DNA of 64,000 nucleotides from Rana temporaria (GCF_905171775.1 NC_053489.1:249351008-249415007), one strand, 5' to 3'; positions 11,108 to 22,946 are shown, counted from the first letter of the stretch. Made by a program: numbers and translations. The notes: generated by a model not told the origin, from the sequence alone.

Positions 11108-12690
11108 CAATGATGCAGAATCCCTATTTACTGCCCTACTGACCTCCTTTCCTCTGCCCCTCTGACATTGTCAGATGTGTACATCTTTGGCAACTGCCTC
11201 GGCAGCTAAAGGGTGTAGGGATCAGGGGTGGTAAAACTGCTACTCAACCGCAAATTACTTGTGACCGAGCCCTAAGGGTACCGCTGCCAAATGCAACTAA
11301 GGGCTCATTCACACATGCAGCAGGCACTCCTGCTCCTCTGAAAAGTGATCTGGGTGTGTTTGACAGATGGTGAGGAGGCAATATGTTGCCTTCTCACCAC
11401 CTAATTTCAACCAATGATTGCCGTGCAATGCACACAATTGCACCACAGTAGTACAGCAATTTGAGGTTTAAATCAGGGGCCAGGAGGCAACACTGTGCCC
11501 AATGATCTTTGGCTTCTCTTATGTTACTCAGGTAGATCTCCACTTCTTTAAGGTTGCCTACCCCTGCTATACTGTATCCTTCAGACCTCCCCTGTACTGC
11601 GTCTTCTCCCCCCCCCCCCCCTATTGTGCCATCCTTCTAACTCTGTATTGTGTACAGGCATACACGTATACAGGCAGCTCCCTGGTTAGGGGCCCCAGGG
11701 GCCACATCTACTTATAGCGGTTATAAACCCCAGATGAAATATGAACAAAGCACAACCTTCTACACTGTGTACATTCCTCTATCCACTGAGTGTGATTTCT
11801 CTCTGCTGCCTCCTTCCTCTGTTTTTTGCATGAATTACTTTTGGCAGCTTTTCCTGACACCAAGTGATAATAAAAATGACGGAGAGAGCTCCAGCACACA
11901 ACTTGTGACTGATATCCACAGCTCTGCATGTTCTCTGTGCACTGTTTTAAAGGGGGTGAGTCCCTTCCCTACAATCAGGGTTCAGAACTCCCCTCACTGT
12001 GATCTGCAGTGTGAAACTTCAGATCCCTGCCCCCTGCTGCTGGAACGGAGGAAAAATCATTTGATCTGTGTGTTTTTAGAACAATCTACAGAAGAAACGT
12101 CTGCAGATAAACTGGTACAACTTATGTAGGAAGATTTGTTTCATCTCTTTGCATGACCTGATGCTAGTCACTTCACCGGGTATATGTCAGGGTTTTAACA
12201 ACTTTAAGTCTAAAAAGATTCTAGCACTATAGTATTAAACCAATACAGAACAGGATGGAAGGTTTTTGGAGTAGGTGCTACTTTGGTGCGGTTCCCGCAT
12301 GATTTTGGCCCCATAAACTTCAATGGAAACACATGAAAAACACATGTGAAATGCGCATACATGCACTTTTGGTGCATTTTTGGCAGCATTTTGTGTCCAT
12401 GACAGAAGGAGGGATCCCATAGTGAAAAAACTTAATTTATTAAAATAATTCAATGTAAAACATATAAGATGCATTCACATTGTTTGGTGCCTGGCACCCG
12501 GTGTGATCAGCATGTGTTTTAAGGAAGGGTTCCCCGTTGGACACCGCTCAATTTCGGTGCAGCTCGGTCCCCTGTATTCGTTTTTTGGGTGGATCTGGTG
12601 TCGCGATGACGCCATCAAGCCTCGACGCTTTTCAGCTAATAGGAAAGGCACCAGGATCACCAGGAAGGTTAGTGTCTACAAAACTTTGGA
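11108..12690. other. Intronic sequence, no gene recognised
   Basis: Contains a poly-C tract near 11609-11621 and an open frame at 11650-12129 that has no recognisable domain. The frame overlaps text of the sort found in other amphibian dispersed repeats, so I do not call it a gene. Confidence 0.4.
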
Positions 12691-13204
12691 TCTCTTTATT
12701 TATTTATTTTACTAATAATGGCTGCGATCAGCTTATAGCGAGACTGCGATATTGTGGCGAACATTCTGACACTAACTGACACTTTTTGGAACCAGTGACA
12801 CTTATACAGTGATTAATGCTAAAATATGCATTGTCACTGTACTAATGACACTGGCTGGGAAGGGGTTTACCAGGGGCGATCAAAGGGTTAACTGGGTGCC
12901 TACCAGTGTTTTACTATACCGTGTGAGGTGCTTTTTCTAGGGGAAGAGATTGAATTTATTCCCTGCACTGACACAAACTCCATCCCTCCCCCCCTGTCAG
13001 AAGGGCGATCTGCGTTGTTTATATAGGCAGTTTGCAGTTCTGTCTCGCTGCCATATGATCAGTGGGTGCTGGCGAATATCGAGTACCCTGCATCTACTGG
13101 TTGGCTTTCGCTGTGTATAATGACAGCAGAAGCGAGCCTCCAGCACGCATGTGTGCCCCCTACCCAGGCGTGTAAAACTGCCGTAGGGCGAACCTAAAGT
13201 GGTT
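12691..13204 (+). repeat. Dispersed GGGAAGGGGTTAA repeat family, copy 2
   Basis: Matches 5930-6560 and 51840-52330 in order: taatggctgcgatcag, gcattgtcactgta, ctgggaaggggttt, cgatcaaagggttaactg. It ends in cctaaagtggttaa, which mirrors the gaccacttcccgacc start of the copy at 63668. Confidence 0.65.
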
Positions 13205-13486
13205 AATACATGTAGACTATAAAATTGCAGTTTTAATTTTTTTTGTTGTTGGGCAGATTAAAAAACACAAATTGCCACAAAAATGCTTTTCTGCAGCTTT
13301 TCCATTGAAGTATATTAAACCAAAAAAACAAAATAGCACCGTTTTGTGTTAAAAAAAAAAAAAAAAGTCCTTGCCCTTTCCAAATACACAGCAGCTGAAA
13401 AAATCATGGATGTAAAACCATGGAAATGAACTGTAGTGTGTTTCTGCAAAAAGCATAGAGGTGTGAACACAGGCCTGAGATGTTTA

Positions 13487-13661
13487 GTAACATAATGGGG
13501 TTAAAACATTAAAATTAGTACAAAAAGAGCAAATAATCGCTACTGTAAGGGGTTCATTTTTTTTACTGTGGGACAGTGAAAGTAATATTCACAGTAGAGA
13601 TTTGCTCTTTTTGAACTATAAAAGGGCTAATTTTAGTTTTTTCAACCCCATTATGTTACTG
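13487..13661. repeat. Intronic hairpin (~60-bp arms)
   Basis: agtaacataatggggtt at the left is the reverse complement of aaccccattatgttact at the right. Inner blocks also pair (aaaaagagcaaat with atttgctcttttt; attcacagtag with ctactgtaag partly). A transcript from either strand could fold here. Confidence 0.75.
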
Positions 13662-13735
13662 GCCGATTAATCGATTTACGAAAATGGTAATCGATTAATT
13701 TCATAATCGATTAGTTGTTTCGACCCTAGTGATTA
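13662..13735. repeat. Element end with ATCGATTAAT motifs
   Basis: Repeats of cgattaatcgat-type motifs lead to cgaccctag, an end style seen in hAT-like amphibian elements. A related stretch is at 46229-46310. It may be one end of the same element as the 13487-13661 hairpin. Confidence 0.45.
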
Positions 13736-13940
13736 CAAAAAAGAAGCTCGATTAGCCTCCTTTTAGAAAGTCCTCGGGGCTCAGAGCACTGCACCCAGAA
13801 CATTCCCTCTATCATTGTTCCCTGTTGTGGATAGTGATTGGCGGGTCTGTGCCTTCACTTAAAGTTTCCCTGACTCATCCGGGCCGGTCCGAAGGTGGAT
13901 GGAAAGCGACTTGCTGTGAGAGCTGTGAGTACGAGGGGGG

Positions 13941-14163
13941 GACATCTGATGTGAAGGAGGACTCTGATGGGGACATCTAATGTAAAGGGGGACTTTTGAT
14001 GGAGACATCTAATGTAAAGGAGGATGCTGATGGGAATATCTGATGTGAAGGAGCACTCTGATGGGGACATCTGATGTAAAGGGGGACTCTGATGGGGACA
14101 TCTGATGTAAAGGGGGACTCTGATGGGGACATCTGATGTAAAGGAGGACTCTGATGGGGACCG
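13941..14163. repeat. 30-bp minisatellite, ~7 copies
   Basis: The unit is close to ggactctgatggggacatctgatgtaaagg. The frame on the minus strand at 13855-14307 comes from this repeat. The unit resembles that of the larger array at 25170-25975. Confidence 0.85.
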
Positions 14164-15122
14164 TGCTCCTGAGATGACAGCATCACTGGGAAAGCCAGGG
14201 AGCAGAAGGTGGCGGCTGCAGCAGTGGGAACATATTACATGTTCCACCCTAAAAATGGGTGGAACATATGACTTGTTCCCAAAGGTGAACTTATGCTTTA
14301 AGATCATCCCTTAATTGTAACAAGCAACAAGTGTAGTGCTGAATGTTGGTAATTTTTCTCTTTATTGTAATAAAGGATCTGTGGCTCTGTACATATGATA
14401 AAATGATGCTTGCTTTCACAGAGCTGGTCCTCATACTTGTTGCTTAAATGATCCTGTGGATTTATCCTTTAAATCCCAAGCTCAACACTCTCTGGTTTTC
14501 CTGTCTGCCCTATTTGCTTTTTCACAGTTCATATGGATAAACCTGCCATTTTGGTCTGAAAGAACAACACCCCCGCTATCCCAGATGCCCAAGTTCATTG
14601 CTTAGGGGTAGTTACTTTATTCTGCTCTCCTATTAAATTCACATTCACTACTAACCACTTTGTGTGGACAGTAACCTTAAAATCTTGATGTTCAGTAACC
14701 ATTGATAAATCTTGGGAGATACTATTTGATCTAACTACAACATTGGGACCCCCACTCCTTAGGGCCATGCATGTATGTGCCTGTGTTTCCGCGGTCCACA
14801 TTACCTCAGCTCCCAGGACAGACACTCTCAGCAGCCCCCACAGTCTTTTTATACATACTGTGCATCCGCTCCTGAGGAAGTAGAGTGAATCAACGAAACG
14901 CGTAGAGATTCATGGATACAGCTATGTTTTACACCTACATTCAATTACGCTTTCCATTTTCAGATATCATTAGGATAATATTTGTTATACTTTAACCGTA
15001 CGATATGGAGGACAAATTATCTCCCATCACCATATGTTGCAGTGTTATGATAGCATTGTGGTTGTTTATACATGAAATACAATATGTCATGGTACTAATT
15101 ATGTGTGTATGTATAGTATGTA
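14164..15122. other. Intronic sequence, no gene recognised
   Basis: Includes tgaggaagtagagtg and acgaaacgcgtag at 14871-14906, a wording found in many amphibian dispersed repeats (from memory), but no ends are defined. Confidence 0.4.

Positions 15123-15166
<44 letters not shown>
15123..15166. repeat. TG/TA dinucleotide microsatellite
   Basis: A short (TG) run passes into about 14 TA units. Confidence 0.95.
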
Positions 15167-15169
<3 letters not shown>

Positions 15170-15706
15170 TTATTTATAAATATTTCTATTTCCATGTGTG
15201 TATCAATGCAATGTGCTCTTTACCTGTTTTTGTACAATAAATATGTCATCGTGTTTTTTTTTATCATTTAGCTAGTCACATGTCTCATTCAAAGTCCCAA
15301 CTCTCTCCTTTCATTATAGATATAGGGATAGAGGTCATTCGCTTCATTTAAAGTCCCACAACCTTCCTTTATGCAACATGTGTGGTGTGATCGCTGTTTA
15401 CGTATGTGTGCTGGACCAACACAGGCGTTCGCCTTTCACACCAGCAAGATGGCATAGGGTGCTTTACATTTATTTTTATTTTTTTATTATTTATTTATTA
15501 GTTTTATTTAAAATAATTATTTATACACTGTCATACTGTTTAGTTTTTGCAGAAACTGGAAGTGAAACTGGAAGTTTCCAATAGCATAGACATAATCGGA
15601 GAAACTCAGGTCCCCAATCACCTCTATTGTTCGCTACAGTTGTGCAGAGAAGGAAGTGGTAAGGTATACACAAATAGTTACATTTCTTTCTTTTTTTTTT
15701 AAATAG

Positions 15707-15803
15707 AGCAACATTTCCTGGCAGAGCTACGTGATCTAGGTCTTCTATCTTTCACCCCCTCGAGGACTGTGGACGGCAAAGGAATAACATCTTACGATGA
15801 CAG
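15707..15803 (+). CDS. KHNYN/N4BP1-like NYN-domain RNase, second exon in window
   Basis: The acceptor is a long T tract followed by aaatag; the donor is gacag|gtaaca. Spliced to the previous exon, it encodes EQHFLAELRDLGLLSFTPSR and then VDGKGITSYDDR. The Asp pair in SYDDR corresponds to two catalytic acidic residues of the ZC3H12A/N4BP1 fold. Phases fit (one base enters, two bases leave), so the join is in frame. It lies between a 7.5-kb and a 3.7-kb intron. Confidence 0.9.
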
Positions 15804-16526
15804 GTAACAGCATTGTCACAAGAACATGACAATCTCGTTAATAAATTCTGTTTGGCACTATTTTACTCTTGATGATTAGCTCTTGATTCTCATATAACTA
15901 AAGTAATGCCTTCCAGGGGCGACCTGTCCATTAAGGGAGCACGGGTCCGCCCCCCCCGTCCATTACCGCCTCCCTCTATCCATGCATCCGGCCCCTTTCA
16001 GGATACCGGCATATGGATTCCAATGCAGAGGGGCTGTTTTTTTTGAAGCACTGATTAGAAGCCGGTGGAAGCCGCCGTGATGTAGAGAGGACACACGAGC
16101 CGCTGCCCGCCTCCCGTAGGAGCCCACAATCCGCCCACAGGAGCCCGCAATCTGGACGGTGCCCGTCACCCAAAAAAAAACCCACCAGCCAACACTGATG
16201 CCTTCTATTCAATAACTGAATGAATTCGGAAGGTTTGAAAGACAATTAAGTACCCTGTGGGGGTTATTATGATTGATTAGGGCAAAAATCCTGTCCTTTT
16301 TGGTGCCCTGGGAATTTCCAAGCAACAGCTCATTGTTCTTGACTTCCGGTAAGAAGATGGATTTGTTATTCACAACAGCCAGTTTTGGTGACTAGATCAT
16401 TTCCTACAAGCAGTATTTAATGTAGATGGATGATGTAATGCAGACCAAAAGTCTAAAGTGCAAAGAAAATATGACACTGTGAAGATAATATGCATAATCG
16501 GATTCCTGACACTTCCTGGTCACAAC

Positions 16527-17081
16527 TAGGGTTGTCCCGATTCCACTTTTTTAGGACCGAGTACAAGTGCCGATACTTTTTTTCATGTACTCACCGATAC
16601 CGATTACCGATACTTTTTTTAAAATGTGTCCCCAAATGCAGCCATGTGTCCCCACAAATGCAGCCATGTGTCCCCACAAATGCAGCCATGTGTCCCCACA
16701 AATGCAGCCATGTCCCCACAGAGAAAGCCAAGCCGCCCCCCGCCACCGTCGTCGCCTGGTTGATCAGCGCGGGGAACATTACATCTTTCATTTGACTAGC
16801 TGTGTGTTCCCTGCCGCGCCTCGTCATATATAGCCCCTTCCCCTTGTCCGGGCACTTTGATAGACAGATCACCCATCCAATCCTGGGGGAGGGGCTATAT
16901 ATGATGAGGCACAGCGGGGAACATGGCTTTCTCTTTGAATACTGCTCTGCTCCGCTCTCCGCCCCCTCTCCACCCCCTCTCTGCCCGCTCTCCACCCGCT
17001 CTATAGAAAAAAAAAGTACTTGCGCAAATGCTCAGTATCGGTCCCGATACCGATACTAGTATCGGTATCGGGACAACCCTA
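16527..17081. mobile_element. hAT-like element with TAGGGTTGTCCCG ends
   Basis: Starts tagggttgtcccg and ends cgggacaacccta, with gtcacaac on both sides (16519-16526, 17082-17089), a perfect 8-bp duplication. The interior has a 17-bp tandem (gcagccatgtgtcccca) at 16636-16710. It also has inverted blocks around atatatagcccc/ggggctatatat. Frames on both strands are shadows of these repeats. Confidence 0.82.
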
Positions 17082-17202
17082 GTCACAACAAGCCCAGACA
17101 GTCTATCTAATGTGTTAGGAGAAATTTCTACAATGACATTAGTCTCCCAAAGTGCTGTGGACACCAATTTTTATTTTATTTTTTATCCTAAAGTTTCACT
17201 AA

Positions 17203-17420
17203 GGTCCCTTTCACACTTGTGTGATTTTGTCCTGCGACTGCAAAGTCGCATGACAAGTCGTACCCCATGATTTCCAATGAGTACCGTTTATATCTGTGAC
17301 TTTACTACTTTGGTCTGACTTTGATGCGACTTGAGGTCTATAGACCTCAAGATTACACAGGCATTGCTTCAAGTCGCGGCAAAGTCACGACTTTTAGGTT
17401 GCACAAGTGTGAAAAGGACC
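17203..17420. mobile_element. MITE with GGTCCCTTTCACAC ends and TAA duplication
   Basis: Inverted ends ggtccctttcacacttgtg and cacaagtgtgaaaaggacc, flanked by taa (17200-17202, 17421-17423). Related in style to the element at 8318. Confidence 0.75.
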
Positions 17421-17486
17421 TAAACGCACATCTATCTCTCACTATCAATTAATGCTATATTACATGCTGTTTATACACAGTCCCCA

Positions 17487-17667
17487 GGGTTGCCAACTTT
17501 CAGTAAATTTACGAACAGTTTGTAAAATCTGTACTTTTTACATCTGTCTTTGAATTTCCATTACAGTCATGTAGGCTGCATGTCTATAATTGACGTTCAT
17601 GGACAGACGCAACTATTATGGATTTTACAAACTGTCTGTAAATTTACTGGAAGTTGGCAACCCTGTT
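17487..17667. mobile_element. Short palindromic element with GGGTTGCCAACTT ends
   Basis: The halves are inverted (gggttgccaactttcagtaa and ttactggaagttggcaaccc), and agtcccca flanks both sides (17479-17486, 17668-17675). The 8-bp duplication suggests hAT. The whole element could fold as a hairpin of about 180 nt. Confidence 0.75.
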
Positions 17668-18011
17668 AGTCCCCATGAGATTGGTTTTCTGTATTCTGCA
17701 AAAAAAAAAAAACTGGAGGATGCTGCTGCTCTCTATCTCCACCTTCTGTTCATGTCCCCAATTCAGCTAGGGATTTTGCAGCTGTGGTGGCAACTCCTGC
17801 TCAGTTTTCAGTGAGTTTCTATGCTGAGCATTTCCTCTGTATCACATCTGAGAAGTCCATGTGACTATAGAGACACATATATGAGTGTATACACAGTGTT
17901 AAATGACAGGCCATTCTCTGCCTCCCCCTCAATGCCCACTAATCAGATAAACACAGTGGGGGCGGGATATTACATCTAGATTGATGGAGGCTTCACCTAC
18001 CTCTTATTCTA

Positions 18012-19023
18012 ATGCCGGGTACACACAACCATTTTTAATGGTTTAGAAAAAACGAAGTTTTTTTCAACTCGATTCTTGTTAAAGTGGAGGTTCACCCTAT
18101 AAAAAAAGTTCTAACATTATATCCAGCCCAGTCCTGCAAATAAAATAACACTGACCTTTTTTTTTTTTTTTCCTGTAGATATCGTTTAGCCATAGCCTTC
18201 ACCGCGGCTTCCGGGTAGGGAATCCCGCGGGAGTGGGCGTTCCTATTGACATGCCAATCAATTGGCATGCTAAACGACGGCGCACACAGCGCGTCACGAC
18301 TTCCCGAAAGAAGCTCGGCTCTATTCGGCGCCGATGCGCAGGCGCCGAATAGAGCCGAGCCGACCCGAGCTTCCTTCGGGAAGTCGTGACGCGCTGTGTG
18401 CGCTGTCGTTTAGCATGCCAATTGATTGGCATGTCAATAGGAACGCCCACTCCCGCGGGATTCCCTACCCGGAAGCCGCAGTGAAGGCTATGGCTAAACG
18501 ATATCTACAGGGGAAAAAAAAAAAAGGTCAGTGTTATTTTATTTGCAGGACTGGGCTGGATATAATGTTAGAAATTTTTTATAGGGTGAACCTCCACTTT
18601 AAGCCTGCCTTGCCTACACACGATCGTGAAAAAAAAAAAATGCTCGAGCAAAGCGTGGTGATGTACAACACGTACGACAGCACTATAAAGGGTAAGTACC
18701 ATTCGGATGGCGCTACCCTTGGGGCTGCTTTTGCCGATTTCATGTTAGTAAAAGTTTGGTGCGAGACGATTTGTGCTTTTCAGTCTGTTACAGCGTGATG
18801 AATGTGCTATCTCCATTACGAATGCTAGTTTTACCAGAATGAGCGCTCCCATCTCATAACTTGCTTCTGAGCATGCACGTTTTTTTCAGCATGTTCTAAA
18901 TTTGTAATGGCCATTTTTAATGTTGTGAAAAATGCTCTGGAGCCCACATACGATCGTTTTTAATGACATTAAAACATTTTTAAATTTTTCACATCATGAA
19001 AAATGGTCGTGTGTACGTGGCAG
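18012..19023. mobile_element. MITE with ATGCCGGGTACACAC ends and TA duplication
   Basis: Ends atgccgggtacacac and gtgtgtacgtggcag are flanked by TA on both sides. The interior at 18660-18840 matches 48170-48360 in the reverse orientation, showing these are members of one family. A palindromic TTAA-flanked element at 18079-18602 has inserted into it. Confidence 0.72.
18079..18602. mobile_element. Near-perfect ~520-bp palindromic element flanked by TTAA
   Basis: Left agtggaggttcaccctat and right atagggtgaacctccact are inverted, with TTAA at both borders (18079-18082, 18599-18602). The arms pair over nearly their full length and meet near ctattcggcgccgatg at about 18335. TTAA borders suggest mobilisation by a piggyBac-type transposase, which is inference. 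It lies about 880 bp before the exon at 19484, so the pre-mRNA would contain a long hairpin. Confidence 0.8.
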
Positions 19024-19483
19024 TAGACACATGCTGCAATGGCATGACAGCCTGTGACTGACAGAATCACACACCATGTTATTTCCACATACCGTATTTA
19101 TTGGCATATAACACGCGCCGACGTATAACACGCACCCTAATTTTAAGAAGGAAGTTTCAGGGAAAAAAATAAAAATTCAGCTCGCAGGTTGAGTGAGGTA
19201 GAGCTGTAAGTATAGCGTAATTATTTGTGCCCCAGCCCTTTTAACTGCATACTTCAAACTCCCCATCTTGGAACTTTTCCTACAACTGTCAACCTCAATC
19301 TCCTTCTGAAACATGTTGAGGAGTACTGAAACATAGACGCCGCAGAGCATAGTAGCAGGAAACGGGATAGTAACTTATAGACTACATTTATCTCCATATT
19401 GTTTTTGATTAGCTGTTACTGGACTATTGAAATTAAGTCAAACTTATTTTCCAGTAACATTTTGTTTGTCTAACTCTACACAG

Positions 19484-19591
19484 GTTTATGCTGCAGCTGG
19501 CCGAGAAGACAGAGGGTGTCATAGTCACGAATGATCATTTACGGGACTTATCTGCAGAAACGCAAGCTTGGCAAAATATAATAAAGGACAG
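19484..19591 (+). CDS. KHNYN/N4BP1-like NYN-domain RNase, third exon in window
   Basis: Acceptor ctacacag, donor gacag|gtgcat. Encodes FMLQLAEKTEGVIVTNDHLR and then DLSAETQAWQNIIKD. VTND carries the fourth catalytic acidic position of this nuclease family. The first base completes the Arg of YDDR from the preceding exon, and two bases are left for the next exon. The intron after it is only 94 bp. Confidence 0.9.
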
Positions 19592-19685
19592 GTGCATAAA
19601 TATTCAATTAAAAGTACTAATCTCTCCAATATGGTAAACCTTTTATAACTGTTATGCTTCTTTTCTTGTCTTTGGGGATTGTTAG

Positions 19686-19793
19686 AGTGCTACAATTCAC
19701 CTTTGTTGGGGACATATTTATGATACCAGATGATCCCTTGGGAAGAAACGGGCCACCACTGGACCAGTTCCTGACCAAGAACTCGCTACCCAA
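19686..19793 (+). CDS. KHNYN/N4BP1-like NYN-domain RNase, fourth exon in window
   Basis: Acceptor gattgttag, donor ccaa|gtaagt (a strong donor). Encodes VLQFTFVGDIFMIPDDPLGR and then NGPPLDQFLTKNSLP. FTFVG..FM.PDDPLGR.GP is the signature end of the NYN domain in N4BP1, KHNYN and ZC3H12 proteins. GRNGP is what I remember for KHNYN, VGDIFM for N4BP1. Confidence 0.92.
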
Positions 19794-19849
19794 GTAAGTC
19801 TCATTAAACAAAATTATTGATATTTCTCTTTTTTATATATTTTCCTTCT

Positions 19850-20190
19850 GGTTCTAAAGGCATAAGGTTTTTTACCTTCAAGCATTCTATACATGAAGGT
19901 AAAAAAAACTTCCATGTGCAGCAGCCCCCCTAATACTTACCTGAGCCCCATCGCAATCCATCAATGTGCAGGAGAGCCTCGCCTCTCTGGGGTCTCTCCC
20001 TCCTCATTGGCCATTGGTTCCAAAGCAAGCTGCTTTCTCTAGGGGCGCTTGGCAGGAGGGAGGGACAAGCAGCGCTGGCTGGGGACCCGAGAAAAGGAAG
20101 ATCAGGGCTACTCTGTGCAAAACCACTGTACACAACAGGTAAGTATGACATGCTGTTTAATAAAAATGCCTTTAATATCACTTTAACACT
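19850..20190. repeat. Dispersed repeat filling the last intron
   Basis: The text ggttttttaccttcaagc...gaaggtaaaaaaact forms an inverted start, followed by cagcagcccccctaatactt, wording I associate with a dispersed ranid repeat (from memory). It occupies most of the 415-bp intron. Confidence 0.45.
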
Positions 20191-20208
20191 AACATGTTTT
20201 AATTTTAG

Positions 20209-20503
20209 ATTCAAGACAAAAGGTCACTCATTTGCTGGTAGAAAATCTCCTCACACATCCCAAAGTCCACCAAGGCCATCGGCTCAGACAGAGGTCCTCA
20301 ACCTCAGAGACAGAAAGCCAGGTGGACATAAGGGCAAAGAAGAGCCAGAACTAAGATCCCACAGGGAGACTGAGAGACTAAGGAATGAGCTTCTAAGTAT
20401 CTTTCCCCAACAAGATACCAAAGTGGACTTTGTCCTGCACAGGGAGCCATGTCTTAAAGATCTCAACAATCTCTCCGACCTCATGATTAACCTCAAGTTT
20501 TGA
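20209..20503 (+). CDS. KHNYN/N4BP1-like NYN-domain RNase, terminal coding exon
   Basis: Acceptor aattttag; the first base completes the Lys begun in the previous exon, and the frame runs to TGA at 20501-20503. It encodes a basic, Ser/Pro-rich linker (FKTKGHSFAGRKSPHTSQSP) and then ETERLRNELLSIFPQQ and LKDLNNLSDLMINLKF. The final helical stretch fits the C-terminal region of N4BP1/KHNYN proteins, where an IFP motif precedes a short helix. In N4BP1 this region is the NEDD8/cullin-binding CUBAN domain. The five exons total 739 bases and give 245 residues in frame, so this end of the gene looks intact. Confidence 0.88.
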
Positions 20504-21072
20504 TCTGTATGAAGCTGCAAAAGGGAGAAACACATGTATTATCAGAGACTGCATAAACCACAGGCTGGTGTCTATGCATATTGTTTAAAAAATGTTGAAC
20601 ACAAACTTTTAGATTATTTAAAATTTAAAAGCAATTATTTGCAGATTTTTTTTTTTATATTTTTTTAAAGATGTATGTATATGTTGCATTATTTGAATAT
20701 GTTTTTTTAAATGCTTTGTGTTGATAAAATGAAATTCCTTTTATTGCTGCTTGGCTTTTCCACTGCTTTAATTGTAAATGTAGCATTTAGGAAATGACAA
20801 GCTGGAACAGATTTTATTTTTTTTAAATCTCCAGCTACTACTATAAAACTTCTAGTCTGTATGATATCACCCCACAACATTCTGTAAGGGAAATACATAC
20901 GAACAGTCCAGCAAGAAGACAGCTGTATTTAAAGTAGGGTTCTGCTTACATTCTTGGACAGCTATATATGTTGAACACTGATAATTTATGTTTTAAAGGT
21001 TCTAGTTCACCACCATAAACTGTAATGTGTGTAAATGTATGTTTTTTTTTCCTACAGGTTTATTGAATTCAA

Positions 21073-21078
21073 AATAAA
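21073..21078 (+). promoter_or_regulatory. Candidate poly(A) signal of the nuclease gene
   Basis: AATAAA lies 570 bp after the stop codon at 20503, in an AT-rich 3' stretch. No closer canonical signal was noticed. Confidence 0.5.
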
Positions 21079-21242
21079 AATATATTTTTAAGTTGTCAGT
21101 TTTTATATCTGATCCTGGCAGTCTGTCACATACCTGAAGAAGACACACTTTCACAGACTTTGAATTATTGACTATTGCACATGCTTACTCTGAGAAAAAT
21201 CTGAACGAGCATATGTAAGATGTTGTCTTGCTTGGTCTAGGG

Positions 21243-21759
21243 CAGGGGTCTCCAAACTTTCTAAACAAAGGGCCAGTTTACTGTCCTTCAGACTTTCGGG
21301 GGGTTGGACTCTGGCCATCGGGAGAACAAATTTCCTAGCATCAGTGGAAGTAAATAATCCCCCATCATTGGTGTCATTGGGAGTAATTGTGCTCCATCAT
21401 CGGTGTCATTGGGAGTAATTGTGTCCCATCATTGGGAGGAATCGTCCCAATCTTTGGTGTCATTGGGAGGAATTTTGCCCCATCATTGAGTTCATTGGGT
21501 GGAATTGTGCCCAATCATTGAGTTCATTGGGTGGAATTGTGCCCAATCATTTGTGTCATTGGGCTTCATTGTTGGTGTCATTGAGAGGAGCTGTGCCCCA
21601 TCATTGATGTCGTTGGTAGGAATTGCGGCCCATCAATGGTATCTTTGGGAGGAACTGTACCCTTCATTGGTGTCCGTAAATAATACAGTGCCCCAAGGGC
21701 CAGATAAAAACAAGCAAAGGGCCGCATCTGTCCCCCGGCCCACAGTTTGGAGACCACTG
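21243..21759. mobile_element. hAT (Charlie-like) non-autonomous element 1
   Basis: Starts caggggtctccaaact, ends agtttggagaccactg, flanked by gtctaggg on both sides (21235-21242, 21760-21767). The interior (21340-21690) is a degenerate ~33-bp tandem repeat of cattgggaggaattgtgccccatcattg type. Open frames here are spurious. Confidence 0.88.
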
Positions 21760-21767
21760 GTCTAGGG

Positions 21768-22946
21768 GAATAGGATTCTATACACTACCTGTGACAGACC
21801 ACCTGGCATCAAGCCTGGGTGCTTCCACCAAAATATAGCTTCCTCAACTCTGGAAACAGGAGCAAGGTATTATAGCTGATCATTGCACCCAAGAACTAGA
21901 CAATACTAGCTTAGGTGCAAACTGGAACTGACCCTTTATTGTAAACTCACACACAATATATACCACACAAAATCAGGTAAGAGCTTGATCACATTATCCT
22001 AAACACTGCAAACTGTAAACAGTAATATCAGTACATCTAATGAACAGCTAACATAAACACATAAACATCCCACAATTGTTCGGTAACAAAGTAAAGTGGA
22101 CACAATGCTAGTTACATCGCCAAGAGGATTTGCAGACAGACAGAAACAATCAGTGACTCAATTTACAATGGGAATTCACACCTAGGAGGCACACAATGGG
22201 TAAATTATACCATGAGAGAAAGACACCCTAGTAAACAGATTATACATAACAGCAGGAGACCACAGAATCCAGTTGTTTAAAGCTGATTATAATCTTCTGT
22301 TTAGTCTCTAAATCTAGAAAGGGGGTTGAAGTAATCAATGTTGGTTTGTATCCAGGTCCTAGGTTCCCACAGTCTGTGTGTTTTCAGGGAGACGTGGACC
22401 CAAATCTGAAGCAAAACGACTCCAATACCCAAAGGATGGAGCCCCTTTAAAAGCCAGGGCCCATAGTCAAGAGGCTACCCTGCAGTCCCCTTCAAAAGCC
22501 CCAGTTGGGTCTGTCCTTTTACCCTTCTGAAAATCAGGGATTCTCAAGAAGAGAAAAAAACTGGATGACTGCTATTTTGCTTTATATCAACAAATGTTTA
22601 CAGAAAGTAAAGGCCAAAGAAACCACAAAAATGAGAATGAAAATAAAAGAAGGGGAAATTGGATCTAGCTAAACTTAAAACCACTCCCATTTCCTTCCCA
22701 ACTCCTATACTATCTGCCTGTAGAAGCTATTCTCAAGGCACTCTGCTCCAGTCACATGATTAAAAATATAAGAAAAACTAATCAGCGCAATAATATAAGT
22801 ACAAAACAGTTCAGCTGCTGAACACTAGGAATCAATTCAAAAAGTTCCTGGAACAAAATATATAAAAGATAGTGCAGCGCTAATAAAGTCCATCAAATAG
22901 TCATCCCAGTGATGTTCAAATGGTGACTAGATGCAATCACATGCAG
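21768..22946. other. No gene recognised; possible solo LTR
   Basis: The stretch begins tgtgacagaccacctggcat near 21790, which would suit an LTR start, but no matching CA end with a target duplication was identified. No coding similarity. Confidence 0.35.

Noticed and set aside
11650..12129. 159-codon frame as a possible host gene
   Set aside because: No recognisable domain, lies in an intron, and resembles dispersed repeat text.
21790..22760. Solo LTR starting tgtgacagacc
   Set aside because: No matching CA end with target duplication, and no second copy in the window.
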